Source: Bacteroidota bacterium (GTDB lineage: Bacteria; Bacteroidota; Bacteroidia; AKYH767-A; OLB10). From it: a DNA stretch of 64,000 bases. Under the pieces are notes generated by a model. The model ran no database searches. It had not been told where the DNA came from and worked only from the letters and a program-made list of their open reading frames with translations. Numbering within the stretch: position 1 is the first letter of the stretch; each line of letters opens with the position of its first letter. The DNA lies in assembly GCA_016713445.1 (NCBI GenBank), contig JADJPB010000012.1, positions 94,373 to 158,372 of the forward strand, written 5' to 3'. A program made the translations under genes and the position numbers. Positions 1 to 8,707 of the stretch are shown one piece after another.

Positions 1-453
1 ATAAGCTCCTGCATTTTTAGAATCTAACTTGATCGTAAGTTCCGCTTCTGATTTTATCAGTTTCGCATTATCAATTTTGGTCTTGGTACTTGCAAACTCA
101 GTCATTCTTCCCATTGCTACCGCGTAAGCATAATGCGCGTTTGCATTTTGAGGATGTTGAGTTACCGCTCGCTTTCCTAAGTAAGCAGCAGTTGTATACC
201 ACTGCTGTTTTAAGTTTTCGGTTTTTTGATCAACACCAATCTTTGAATAAATAAAAGATGTGCGCCACAAATACTCAACATTGGAGGAGTCAGTTTTTAG
301 AAGCAGTTTCAATATTTCTAATGCTTCGCTCCACTTTTTTTCCTGTTGTAGTTTTTCCGCCTTCAGGTAGGATTGAATTTCGCTTTTCCCATCCTGGTGG
401 GATGCAATAAGTGGGGAGGAAGCAAAGAGTAAAATGATGAATATTTTATGCAT
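1..453 (-). CDS. TPR-like secreted protein, partial at window edge
   Basis: The frame is open from an ATG at 451-453 to the left edge (151 codons; the C-terminus lies outside). The first ~17 residues (MHKIFIILLFASSPLIA) look like a signal peptide. Helical repeat sequence follows: a KAEKLQQEKKWSEAL helix pair, then NANAHYAYAVAMGRM and AELTIKLDSKNAGAY. This resembles TPR proteins of the RMD (regulator of microtubule dynamics) type found in Bacteroidota, which is a resemblance by eye only. The start codon sits inside the end of the potassium-channel gene: the shared bases ATGCATAA hold this ATG and the upstream TAA, an 8-bp overlap that suggests translational coupling. The function is unknown. 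Confidence 0.7.
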   Translation of the reverse strand, partial: MHKIFIILLFASSPLIASHQDGKSEIQSYLKAEKLQQEKKWSEALEILKLLLKTDSSNVEYLWRTSFIYSKIGVDQKTENLKQQWYTTAAYLGKRAVTQHPQNANAHYAYAVAMGRMTEFASTKTKIDNAKLIKSEAELTIKLDSKNAGAY

Positions 454-1444
454 TTTGATTGTTAGTTTTTTCTAGTGCTGAAATCATTTTTAAATCCAGC
501 GTCGTTGCTCCATTTTCCGATTTTCCAATCATGGATGCAAACCTAACATCCCATTTTATTTCATTAAAGTGATAGGAATTGCGATCATAAATTTGTTGAA
601 CGTAAGTATCGTCAATGGCTTTTAGGCTAATCATGAATTCAGCTTCAATATTTTCTAGGTCAATTGCTGTTAAACCATGCAAAGGACTTTCTTCGTTGAT
701 CGGATGAACGATTGTCCATGAAAGTGCAAGGAAATTAATTTTTGGAATCTCTAATATTAAATTACTGTATTTTCTTTGTGCTTTTCCATTGATCATCTCA
801 GTATACGAAAAGAGTACCGTGGCCTCAACTTCTAATAACTGATTTCGCCTGGCATTGGCTATTCTAAACATTAAGGCTGTTGGTGCATCTTTCGAAAGAG
901 TAGGGTGATGGTATGTCGTTAGGATAACATTTTCGCTGTATAAAAGTTTTGCAGTAGGGCGAGAAAATCGACCGTATAATAATCCAGTAGCTAATGCAAA
1001 TCCTAATAATCCCAACATAGACTCAATACTTGCAATGGAACCGGCTAAGGCTCCAGTCGGATTTAATCTACCGTAACCAACAGTTGTTAAGGATTGAGAG
1101 CTAAAGAAAAAAATCTCTAGAAATTTATTATTTTCATTTGTATAAATCATTCCTGCAATGTCGTCTGGACAAAGCGTATAATACGTCAATGTGAAAAGTA
1201 AATTGAGGGTAAAATAAAATCCAAATACAAACAAACTAAATTTCCACCACGACATCATTATAAGTGAATGGAATATGTTGACTACATTAAATTTCGGTTC
1301 TCCAATGCGTTTTATATTGGCCGTGCCGTCCTTATTTAAAATGCGTTGTCCAGATGCATTTCCAGTGTTCCCAAATCCAAATTCAGTAGTAGAATTTTGA
1401 TTAAACAATCGATTAAGTTTTTTTGCCTTAAACTCGTTTAACAT
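446..1444 (-). CDS. Inward-rectifier (Kir-type) potassium channel
   Basis: This 332-residue protein has the KirBac layout. A cytoplasmic N-terminus of ~60 residues includes an amphipathic stretch, then TM1 (about 66-88), a pore helix, the selectivity filter TVGYG at 121-125, TM2 (about 132-157) and a C-terminal immunoglobulin-like cytoplasmic domain to ~residue 315. The C-domain keeps typical Kir sequence such as LMFRIANARRNQLLEVEA. It should form a tetrameric K+ channel in the inner membrane. The downstream TPR-like gene overlaps its stop, so the two probably form a pair. The family assignment is secure; the gating ligand cannot be read from sequence. Confidence 0.95.
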   Translation of the reverse strand: MLNEFKAKKLNRLFNQNSTTEFGFGNTGNASGQRILNKDGTANIKRIGEPKFNVVNIFHSLIMMSWWKFSLFVFGFYFTLNLLFTLTYYTLCPDDIAGMIYTNENNKFLEIFFFSSQSLTTVGYGRLNPTGALAGSIASIESMLGLLGFALATGLLYGRFSRPTAKLLYSENVILTTYHHPTLSKDAPTALMFRIANARRNQLLEVEATVLFSYTEMINGKAQRKYSNLILEIPKINFLALSWTIVHPINEESPLHGLTAIDLENIEAEFMISLKAIDDTYVQQIYDRNSYHFNEIKWDVRFASMIGKSENGATTLDLKMISALEKTNNQNA

Positions 1445-1514
1445 TTATTTGTAATGGATAAGAGCAAAAATTTAACATCTTTTACTCGGTGAAATCTTAA
1501 GCTGTGTTAATGTA

Positions 1515-2231
1515 TTAGTCATATGATTCAAAGCGAATGGCTTTTTTATCATATCCTAATATATCCAAGCGTTGACGTGCTTCTTTGAGCATATCTGCCC
1601 ATCCACAAATATAAAAGTAAGCCGGACGTTGATCACTAAATATTTCTTCGTATATACTGTGTACGTAACCGGTCTTGCCTTTCCATCCTTCATTTTGTCG
1701 CGAGAGTACAGGAATAAAATGGAAACTTGGGTATTCTTCAGCCAACATTTCAAACTCTTTGCGATATAGAATATCTTTCTCCCAACGATTGCCGAAGATT
1801 AAATATAAATTTTTATGTGGAATATTATTTTTTAAAATGTGCACGATTTGTGAACGCAGCGGCGCTACGCCCGTTCCTGTGCCAATGAAACATAAGTCGC
1901 GATCAATAGGATCTGGGAGTTGGAATTTGCCAAGTACTTTTGAAATTTTTAACTCGGTTCCTACATCGTATTTCTCCCACAAAAGAGGTGTCCCCAAACC
2001 TTTTTCATTGAGTACAATGCATAATTCAAAAATGTTGTCGGTTGAAGGGGCAGAGGCAATGGAATAACTACGATTAGTATATTTAGAATCGATCGGTAAA
2101 TCCAACATGATAAATTGTCCAGCCTTAAAGGAAAATGGAATTTCGTCGGGCACCTTAATGTAAAAACGTTTTACTTTTTCTGTCTCGTCAACGATGTCTA
2201 TAATTGATGCGTCTTGATAGGTATAAGCCAT
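1515..2231 (-). CDS. Ferredoxin--NADP(+) reductase-like flavoprotein
   Basis: The 238-residue protein has a FAD-binding barrel followed by an NAD(P)-binding fold. RSYSIASAP at about 54-62 is the FAD motif (RxYS), GTGTGVAPLRS at about 117-127 is the pyridine-nucleotide motif, FGNRWEKDILYR follows, and the end FESYD stacks near the flavin in this family. It lacks a [2Fe-2S] domain. It would pass electrons between NAD(P)H and a small carrier such as ferredoxin or flavodoxin. It is transcribed leftward, 70 bp upstream of the Kir gene. The partner protein and nucleotide preference cannot be judged here. Confidence 0.88.
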   Translation of the reverse strand: MAYTYQDASIIDIVDETEKVKRFYIKVPDEIPFSFKAGQFIMLDLPIDSKYTNRSYSIASAPSTDNIFELCIVLNEKGLGTPLLWEKYDVGTELKISKVLGKFQLPDPIDRDLCFIGTGTGVAPLRSQIVHILKNNIPHKNLYLIFGNRWEKDILYRKEFEMLAEEYPSFHFIPVLSRQNEGWKGKTGYVHSIYEEIFSDQRPAYFYICGWADMLKEARQRLDILGYDKKAIRFESYD

Positions 2232-2427
2232 TTCATTCGTGTATTTTGCTAAAATTAAAGTTTATTGATTTAACCCCAAAAAAATCAAAATTGAAGGAAG
2301 AGAAATTCTATTGATTTGCGAATTAAATCTAAAATAAATAGCAGATATACAATAGTTTAGGCATGTTTAAGAAGTTATTATTTCTTCTTAACGATGTTGT
2401 CAGTTCAATGAGTTTTACAGCTTACTT

Positions 2428-3330
2428 TTACTTTCGAGGATGGAATTGTAAGATGGCTGATCTTAGATAATCTTTGTCGAGATGGGTGTATATCTCGGTT
2501 GTAGTGATGCTGCTATGGCCTAACATTTCTTGTACCGCTCTTAAATCTGCGCCGCCTTCAATAAGATGGGTCGCAAAAGAATGACGAAATGGATGTGGAC
2601 TAATACTAGCACGAATTCCTGCTTTGATGGCGAGGTCTTTAATGATCATAAATACCATCACCCGACTTAATTTTCGTCCTCTCCGATTAAGAAAAATAAA
2701 ATCTTCATGTCCTTTTTGTATGGGAAGATGAGAGCGTATTCCTTCTAAATAAAGGTTGATTTGCTTTATGGCTGAATTCCCCATAGGAATAATTCTTTCC
2801 TTGTTTCCTTTCCCCGTAACTTTTACAAATCCATCGTTAAAATAACTTTGACTTAACTGCAATCCTATAAGTTCAGATACACGAAGTCCGCAGCTGTACA
2901 GTGTTTCTAGCAATGCTTTGTTTCTTTGTCCTTCAGGTAAACTTAAATCGATATTGGATAATAGTAAATTGATTTCTTCAACCGTGAGAAAATCAGGAAG
3001 TTTTTTTCCGATGCTAGGACCTTCAATTAGCTCGGTAGGATCATCCTGCATCACATTTTCCATCAACAGGTATTTGTAAAATGCTTTTACGCCTGATAAA
3101 ACACGTGCTTGTGTTCTGGCCGTCATCCCTAAATCACTGACCCATCTGATGAAATCCTGAAGTTGCTCGTGTTTGATTTGTTCAGGAGAAACTGAAATTT
3201 GTTTGTAGTCTAAAAATTGTACGAGTTTTTCTATGTCATGTTCGTAGGCTTCCAAAGTATTGGAGGAAAGCGATCGCTCTAATTGTAAATAACTTCTAAA
3301 TCCTTTAATGTAGGGTGTCCAGGCGTGCAT
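2428..3330 (-). CDS. xerD: Site-specific tyrosine recombinase XerD
   Basis: This 300-residue protein has the usual XerC/D length: an N-terminal SAM-like core-binding domain (1-~90) and a catalytic domain. All catalytic residues are visible: Arg in SCGLRVSEL, Lys in VTGKGNKER, HxxR in HPFRHSFATH, His in MLGHSS and the nucleophile Tyr in TTEIYTHL. It resolves chromosome dimers at dif with XerC and FtsK. It stands divergent to aroQ with only ~46 bp between the starts, a common Bacteroidota arrangement. No attachment site or mobile cargo lies nearby, so this is the housekeeping copy and not an integrase. Confidence 0.93.
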   Translation of the reverse strand: MHAWTPYIKGFRSYLQLERSLSSNTLEAYEHDIEKLVQFLDYKQISVSPEQIKHEQLQDFIRWVSDLGMTARTQARVLSGVKAFYKYLLMENVMQDDPTELIEGPSIGKKLPDFLTVEEINLLLSNIDLSLPEGQRNKALLETLYSCGLRVSELIGLQLSQSYFNDGFVKVTGKGNKERIIPMGNSAIKQINLYLEGIRSHLPIQKGHEDFIFLNRRGRKLSRVMVFMIIKDLAIKAGIRASISPHPFRHSFATHLIEGGADLRAVQEMLGHSSITTTEIYTHLDKDYLRSAILQFHPRK

Positions 3331-3357
3331 GAGTTCACGAAGATAACGAATGAAATA

Positions 3358-3365
3358 TATTTTTG
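3358..3365 (+). promoter_or_regulatory. Candidate -7 box for aroQ
   Basis: TATTTTTG matches the Bacteroidota -7 consensus TAnnTTTG, 11 bp before the first aroQ ATG. No clear TTG -33 element is seen at the usual 19-bp distance, so the call is tentative. Confidence 0.35.
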
Positions 3366-3376
3366 TAAGTTTGTAT

Positions 3377-3807
3377 ATGATGCGAATCGATATTATTAAC
3401 GGCCCTAATTTGAATTTATTAGGGGTGCGTGAACCGGATATTTATGGTGCCGTAACATTTGAAGCGTTTTATGCTAAATTGAAAATCAGTTTGCAGATAT
3501 AGATTTGAATTATTACCAAAGTAATGTCGAAGGGGAGTTGATTAATCGCTTGCATGAAGTAGGATTTAGTTCTCATGGAATTATTTTGAATGCCGGTGGA
3601 TATACCCATACTTCAGTGGCAATTGCAGATGCCATTTCAGCTATTAAAACTCCCGTACTCGAATTACATATCTCTAATGTTTTTGCCAGAGAAGAGTATC
3701 GCCATCACAGTTTGCTGTCTGCAAAATGTGTGGGTATCATTGGCGGTCTCGGAATGAATGGATATGAATTAGGGATTCGGTACTTCATAGATGGGTTTAA
3801 AAAGTAA
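3377..3807 (+). CDS. aroQ: 3-dehydroquinate dehydratase, type II (one frameshift)
   Basis: Type II dehydroquinase of the shikimate pathway, converting 3-dehydroquinate to 3-dehydroshikimate. The N-terminal piece begins MMRIDIINGPNLNLLG (start 3377 or 3380) with the family motif GPNLNLLG and the catalytic Tyr in PDIYG. The rest reads in another frame: QSNVEGELI, then LNAGGYTHTSVAI, the substrate-loop region ELHISNVFAREEYRHHS and the C-terminal GMNGYELGIRYF. Adding one A to the A4 run at 3482-3485 joins the halves as LKNQFADIDLNYYQSNVEGE. The repaired length of ~143 residues is normal, so the break looks like a sequencing indel. Type II enzymes are dodecameric and cytoplasmic. Confidence 0.88.
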
Positions 3808-3810
3808 GAT

Positions 3811-4768
3811 TTGAATTCGAATTATGAACATATAGCAAGCTCTTTGTTGATGGTTCGTCCTGCAAAATTTGGATTTAATTCCGAGACCTTCGCCAGCAAT
3901 TCTTTTCAGCATCAGGAATCCATTGAGAATAGTAGTGAATTAGCTCTTTCAGAATTTGACAAAGTAGTGGAGCAGTTAAAAGCAAAAGGGATTGATGTGA
4001 TGGTTTCGCATTCCGAAGATCCGCTTGCTCCAGATTGTATATTCCCGAATAATTGTTTCAGTACACATGCACAAAATAAGTTAATTGTTTATCCAATGAT
4101 GGCTCCTAATCGTCAACGTGAACGGAAGGGGAATATGATGGTGGATTTAAAAAATAATTTTGAAGTGGATGAGATGGTAGATTTAACTTCTTATGAAGCT
4201 GATAATTTATTTTTGGAAGGAACTGGAAGCATTGTTTTTGATCATCTCCAGAAAATTGCTTACGCGGTTAGAAGTCCTAGAACGAATGAGACAGTATTGA
4301 ATAAACTCTGTGAGAAGTTAAATTATACCCTTTTTATTTACTTGTGTGGATGCCGATCATCAACCTATCTATCATACCAACGTAGTGTTGAATTTGGGTT
4401 TAGATTATGTCGTTTTTTTTGAAGATGGAATGACGAATCCAAAGGAACGAAAAGACATACTTGATTTATTTCGAATACGAGGCATGAATATATTAAAATT
4501 ATCCTGGAATCAGGTTTTACATTTTTGTGGGAATATGCTTCAGATCCAAAATAAAGAGGGGGAATTGTATACCGTTTGTTCAACCTCTGCCTTTAAATTT
4601 CTGTCGAATGAACAGAAGAGATTGATTTCTAAACGATCCGACTTTCTGGTTGTTGACATCCCTATGATTGAAAAAATTGGTGGGGGCGGGATTCGTTGCA
4701 TGCTGGCTGAAGTATTTTTGAATCCAAGGAATCCAAAGAATGTTGAAGAACTCCCTACAAGGACTTAA
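3811..4768 (+). CDS. CtlX-type guanidino hydrolase / amidinotransferase-fold protein (one frameshift)
   Basis: The protein has a pentein (amidinotransferase/deiminase) fold. Diagnostic pieces are MVRPAKFGFN at the start, PDCIFPNNCFSTH, the acidic EGTGSIVFDH loop, the catalytic-His region VDADHQPIYHTNVVLNLG and the catalytic-Cys region GGGGIRCMLAEVFL near the end. This matches the Bacteroidota family annotated as citrulline-utilisation hydrolase CtlX; agmatine or dimethylarginine substrates are possible alternatives. The frame changes at the T5 run 4331-4335, and removing one T gives TLLFTCVDADHQPIYH. The start is unclear: TTG at 3811, three bases after the aroQ stop, or ATG at 3850. The end overlaps the next gene by 29 bp. 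Confidence 0.8.
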
Positions 4769-5819
4769 GGTTGTAGAATTGGCCACTGTTTTGGCAGGAC
4801 CGGCAGTGGGAATGTTTTTCGCGGAGTTAGGGGCAGAAGTAATCAAGGTGGAGAATAAGAAAAACAATGGCGATCCTACTCGTGGCTGGAAGTCCATTCA
4901 CGAACCAAAAGAGGATCCGGCATCTGCCTACTATCATTGCGTGAATTGGAACAAAGAAGTAGTTTTTTTAAACCTGTTGGATGAGACCGATCGATCTAAA
5001 CTAGAAAAACTTCTTAAAGTTGCTGATGTATTAATCGTGAATTTCAAATCAGGCGATGCAGAAAAATTCGATTTGAAGAATTCGGTACTGCGTGAACGTT
5101 ATCCTACTTTAATCATTGGCGAAATTCTTGGTTTTGAAAGTGAAGAACGTGTAGCCTACGATGCCGTTTTGCAAGCAGAAGCAGGAATGATGTCCATCAA
5201 TGGAAATCCGGGAGATCAACCCTTGAAACTCCCCATCGCCTTCATTGATATTTTAGCTGCTCATCAGTTGAAAGAAGGTATTTTGCTGGCACTTTTAAAG
5301 CGGTATGAGTCTGGAAATGGTACCCTCGTTTCCACTTCGTTGTATCGTTCCGCTTTGGCTTCTCTAATAAACCAATCTAGTACTTATCTTAATACGAATA
5401 CGGTTCCTCAACAATTGGGCTCTTTACATCCTAATATTGCGCCTTACGGAGAAATTGTGAAGAGTAAAGATGATCAACCCATACTTTTAGCAGTTGGAAC
5501 GGATGGACAATTTCAAGCATTGTGTGGTATGTTGAAGAAGGTAAAAATTTCTACCGACATACGCTTTAAATCGAATGCCGATCGAGTAAAAAACAGAATG
5601 GCTTTGAAAGAAGTTTTGGTTGAAGAATTTGAAAAGTTTGATGCGAATACAATCCTTAGTCAATTGCATAAATTTAAAGTTCCGGCTGCGAAAATTAGAA
5701 AGTTGGATGAAGTGTTGAATGAAAAAATGGCGCAGGAAATGGTGTTGGAGCAAATGGAGTCTAATGGAAAAATAAGTAAGCGAATGGCGACAGTAGCCTT
5801 TAAACTAGAGAGTATATGA
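4740..5819 (+). CDS. CaiB/BaiF family CoA-transferase
   Basis: This 359-residue protein has the class III CoA-transferase signature: the N-terminal LKVVELATVLAGPAVGMFFAE, followed by LGAEVIKVEN and PTRGWK. YDAVLQAEAGMMSINGNPG and a later IAFIDILAAHQLKEG stretch surround the likely catalytic Asp. Such enzymes move CoA between carboxylic acids (carnitine, formate, oxalate and others). The substrate cannot be told here. The start ATG lies 29 bp inside the CtlX-like gene, and its stop overlaps the following GNAT start as ATGA, so the genes from aroQ to trmD look like one rightward transcript. The frame is intact across its length. Confidence 0.88.
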   Translation: MLKNSLQGLKVVELATVLAGPAVGMFFAELGAEVIKVENKKNNGDPTRGWKSIHEPKEDPASAYYHCVNWNKEVVFLNLLDETDRSKLEKLLKVADVLIVNFKSGDAEKFDLKNSVLRERYPTLIIGEILGFESEERVAYDAVLQAEAGMMSINGNPGDQPLKLPIAFIDILAAHQLKEGILLALLKRYESGNGTLVSTSLYRSALASLINQSSTYLNTNTVPQQLGSLHPNIAPYGEIVKSKDDQPILLAVGTDGQFQALCGMLKKVKISTDIRFKSNADRVKNRMALKEVLVEEFEKFDANTILSQLHKFKVPAAKIRKLDEVLNEKMAQEMVLEQMESNGKISKRMATVAFKLESI

Positions 5820-6264
5820 TGACAATGAGTAAATTAAAATTTGCGGATCCTTACCAAGAAAATAGAATAGAGGAGTATTTTTATTACGATGGAAGTTGTT
5901 AAGGAAGCCTTGGGGACAGCCCAAAGGTACGGAGCGCGATGGGTTGGAAGAAAATAGTCTGCAAAGAATGTTGGTGGATGAAGAGGGGAATATTATCGCA
6001 TGCGGACGCCTTCATCTCAATTCATCTGTAGAAGCTCAAATTAGGTACATGGCGGTGGATACTGGCCATCGTGGAAAAGGAATCGGCAAAATGATGATTC
6101 AAGAATTGGAGAGTTTGGCTGTGGATGCTGGTGTCAAGACGATTGTTTTGCAAGCTCGTGAAAATGCTTTGGAATTTTATCTGACTTGTGGTTACCTTAA
6201 AGTGAAAGAAACTTTTGTTCTTTATGGCGACATTCAACATTACTTAATGATTAAACAATTTTAA
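5816..6264 (+). CDS. GNAT family N-acetyltransferase (one frameshift)
   Basis: The start ATG at 5816 overlaps the CoA-transferase stop (ATGA). The first frame reads MMTMSKLKFADPYQ and then changes at the T5 run 5878-5882. Adding one T gives EEYFLLRWKLLRKPWGQPKG, which is typical of this GNAT subgroup (RWxLLRxPxGxPxGTE). The acetyl-CoA loop is GHRGKGIGKMMIQ, and the C-terminal half ends with FYLTCGYLKVKETF. It acetylates an amino group on an unknown acceptor. The repaired length is ~149 residues. trmD follows after 15 bp. Confidence 0.82.
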
Positions 6265-6279
6265 ATCAGTTTTTTTAAT

Positions 6280-6969
6280 ATGCGTATTGACATCATTACT
6301 GTACACCCTGAGTTGATGGAAAGTCCTTTCCGTCATTCTATTCTAAAACGAGCCCAGGATAAAGGGTTGGTGGAAGTGAATTTAATTAATCTTCGTGATT
6401 ACGCATTAAATAAACATCGTACAACGGATGACTATGCATTTGGTGGTGGCGCAGGAATGGTGATGATGATTGAACCGATTGCACTATGTATCGAAACCTT
6501 GAAGAGTAAGAATAATTACGAAGAAGTAATTTATATGAGTCCTGACGGAGTTTTGCTCGATCAACCTTTGGCAAATAAATTATCACTTTGTGGAAATATG
6601 ATTATTTTGTGTGGCCATTATAAGGGCGTGGATGAAAGAGTACGCGAACATTTCATAACGCGTGAAGTAAGTATTGGTGATTATGTTTTATCGGGTGGGG
6701 AGTTGGGCGCCGCTGTTTTGTGCGACGCAGTGATAAGGCTAATACCTGGTGTGTTGAATGACGAAACTTCAGCTTTGTCTGATTCTTTTCAAGATAATTT
6801 AATTGCACCACCGGTGTACTCCCGGCCTGCTGAGTTTAGAGGTTGGAAAGTTCCCGATATTTTATTGTCAGGACATGAAAAAAACATTGAGAAGTGGAAG
6901 TACGAGCAATCGATAAAACGAACGAAAGAGCGTCGCCCCAATTTGCTAAAAGGAAATAATTTGAAGTAG
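6280..6969 (+). CDS. trmD: tRNA (guanine-N1)-methyltransferase
   Basis: TrmD makes m1G37 in tRNAs with G36 using S-adenosylmethionine and prevents +1 frameshifting. The 229-residue frame is intact and of family length. The knotted SAM site is visible as LCGHYKGVDERV and YVLSGGELGAAV. The N-terminus MRIDIITVHPELM and the C-terminal EFRGWKVPDILLSGHE are also characteristic. It closes the rightward group beginning at aroQ and is convergent with the WecA-like gene, 21 bp away. Confidence 0.96.
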   Translation: MRIDIITVHPELMESPFRHSILKRAQDKGLVEVNLINLRDYALNKHRTTDDYAFGGGAGMVMMIEPIALCIETLKSKNNYEEVIYMSPDGVLLDQPLANKLSLCGNMIILCGHYKGVDERVREHFITREVSIGDYVLSGGELGAAVLCDAVIRLIPGVLNDETSALSDSFQDNLIAPPVYSRPAEFRGWKVPDILLSGHEKNIEKWKYEQSIKRTKERRPNLLKGNNLK

Positions 6970-6990
6970 AGACTCGAATTTCAAGGTGCC

Positions 6991-8151
6991 TCAATTCGAT
7001 TTCATGAGATCACTCGCTCTAGAAGATTCTCCTTGGCTCAATTTTATTTCACGAAGACGTTCTCTGCTTTTAATTTTCTTGTTTCGGGTGGTGTAAAAGA
7101 AGAAACATAGAAGTAGAATGAAGTATGTCCCAAAGAAAATAGAAGCAGCATGTGACCATTCGCTTATAAATTCTGAGATCAATATATTCATAAAAAGCGA
7201 AAGTGAAGCTAGGCCAACAAATGCTAAACTAACTTGTGAATCACTCAATCCCAACAATGCTAAGCTATGAGTGGTATGATCTTTCCCGCCTACAAAAGGA
7301 GATCTACCTGCAGAAAGTCGATTGAAAACAACAACGGTAGTATCGAGTATAGGAAGAATGAAAGTCATGATGGTGCCTGCCAGTAATTTTCCGGTGGCAG
7401 GTGCTTCTTTTGAATAAGGATCATTCCAAAAATAAATGATTCCCATAGCAGCTAAAAAGACACCTAAGAATTGACTCCCGGTATCACCCATGTACATTTT
7501 TGATGGATGCCAGTTAAATCTCAGAAATGCGATAAGTGAGGACAGTACACCAATTAAAACCAGTAAGTGCATATTCACAATATCATTGTTGTAAATGATG
7601 ATGTAAATAGTATTCAAGATTATTCCAATTGAAACGATAGAGGTAATACCATCCATATTGTCAAGCATATTGATGGAGTTCATAATACCTACTACCCAGA
7701 ATAAAGTTATTAGATAGTTCAATACATCACTTGAGAAAATATGAATACTAATTCCGGTACTTATCAATATCAATCCAGAAAGAAGTTGTACTCCAAATTT
7801 CAACCAAGGTTTTGTATTGTACGCATCATCCGCTAAGCCAATTAAAAAACCAGTGCCGCTGGCGAGAAGTAATCCTACAAATCCAAGTTGATAAGCGTCT
7901 TGAGCTGGCTCAAATAAAATGGAGTAACTCGCCAACGATAATAAGAACATAATGTAGAAAGTAATTCCACCAATGCTCGGTTTCGACATCGCTCCCCATC
8001 TGATAACAGTTCCATCCAGGTTATTTCTTATGCCCAATGTTTTAAAGAATCGAAGAAAGAGAGAATTAATCATTAATGAAAAAGTAACCGCTAAAATGAG
8101 GAAGAGCGAATATAGAATGAAGCTGCTATGTTGAAGAAACTGTTCAGTCAT
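6991..8151 (-). CDS. MraY/WecA-like glycosyl-1-phosphate transferase
   Basis: This 386-residue multi-pass membrane protein transfers a sugar-1-phosphate from a UDP-sugar to undecaprenyl phosphate, the first step of cell-surface polysaccharide assembly. Family motifs in order are LADDAYNTKPW (Asp-rich loop), NMLDNMDGI, MYMGDTGSQFLG, LDTTVVVFNRLSAGRSPF and GGKDHTTHSL. The last is closer to WecA/TagO than to MraY. About 10 hydrophobic segments are visible. It is the last gene of the leftward polysaccharide cluster, 1 bp after rfbC. The neighbours suggest a role in exopolysaccharide or capsule; the sugar is probably GlcNAc-type but unproven. Confidence 0.9.
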   Translation of the reverse strand: MTEQFLQHSSFILYSLFLILAVTFSLMINSLFLRFFKTLGIRNNLDGTVIRWGAMSKPSIGGITFYIMFLLSLASYSILFEPAQDAYQLGFVGLLLASGTGFLIGLADDAYNTKPWLKFGVQLLSGLILISTGISIHIFSSDVLNYLITLFWVVGIMNSINMLDNMDGITSIVSIGIILNTIYIIIYNNDIVNMHLLVLIGVLSSLIAFLRFNWHPSKMYMGDTGSQFLGVFLAAMGIIYFWNDPYSKEAPATGKLLAGTIMTFILPILDTTVVVFNRLSAGRSPFVGGKDHTTHSLALLGLSDSQVSLAFVGLASLSLFMNILISEFISEWSHAASIFFGTYFILLLCFFFYTTRNKKIKSRERLREIKLSQGESSRASDLMKSN

Positions 8152-8152
8152 G

Positions 8153-8707
8153 TCACATAATTATTTCAAATTTGGTATCTAATTCTTGGAAAGAAGGTAG
8201 CTCCATGTCCTTTTGGGAAACGATAGGGTTTTCGCATCCCCAATCGATAGATAGAGTTTTGTCATTCCACAGGATACCACTCTCTGATTCTTTGTGATAA
8301 ACGTTAGTACATTTATATAAGAAAATAGTATCTTCTTCCAAAGATAAGAAACCATGTGCGAAACCCGGTGGGATCCAGAACATAAAGTTGTTTAATGCAC
8401 TTAATTCTACCCGTAGATGCTGTCCAAATGTGGGTGAATTTTTTCGGATGTCAACCGCCACATCATGTACACGGCCTTTTAAAACACGAACTAACTTGCC
8501 TTGATCAAAGGGTGGATGTTGAAAGTGTAAGCCACGTAATACATTTTTATGGCTGCTGGATTGATTGTCTTGTACGAATTTATACTTTAGACCTAATTCA
8601 TAAAATGTTGCCTCATTATACGATTCATAAAAATAACCTCTTTTCATCTTGAAAATTTTAGGTTTGAATAATAACGGACCTTCAATATTAAATTGAGTTA
8701 CTTCCAT
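8153..8707 (-). CDS. rfbC: dTDP-4-dehydrorhamnose 3,5-epimerase
   Basis: RfbC double-epimerises dTDP-4-keto-6-deoxyglucose during dTDP-L-rhamnose synthesis. The 184-residue cupin has the expected GYFYESYNEATF, FVQDNQSSSHKNVLRGLHFQ (catalytic His in RGLHFQ), GKVxDVAVD-like GRVHDVAVDIR, FWIPPGFAHGFLSL and YKCTNVYHKESESGILWND. The rfbA, rfbB and rfbD partners are not in this window. It overlaps the end of the tyrosine-kinase gene by 10 bp, placing it in the polysaccharide operon. Confidence 0.94.
   Translation of the reverse strand: MEVTQFNIEGPLLFKPKIFKMKRGYFYESYNEATFYELGLKYKFVQDNQSSSHKNVLRGLHFQHPPFDQGKLVRVLKGRVHDVAVDIRKNSPTFGQHLRVELSALNNFMFWIPPGFAHGFLSLEEDTIFLYKCTNVYHKESESGILWNDKTLSIDWGCENPIVSQKDMELPSFQELDTKFEIIM

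Noticed and set aside
2428..3330. Integrase of a mobile element
   Set aside because: Length, motifs and linkage to aroQ fit the housekeeping XerD. There is no att site, repeat pair or cargo.
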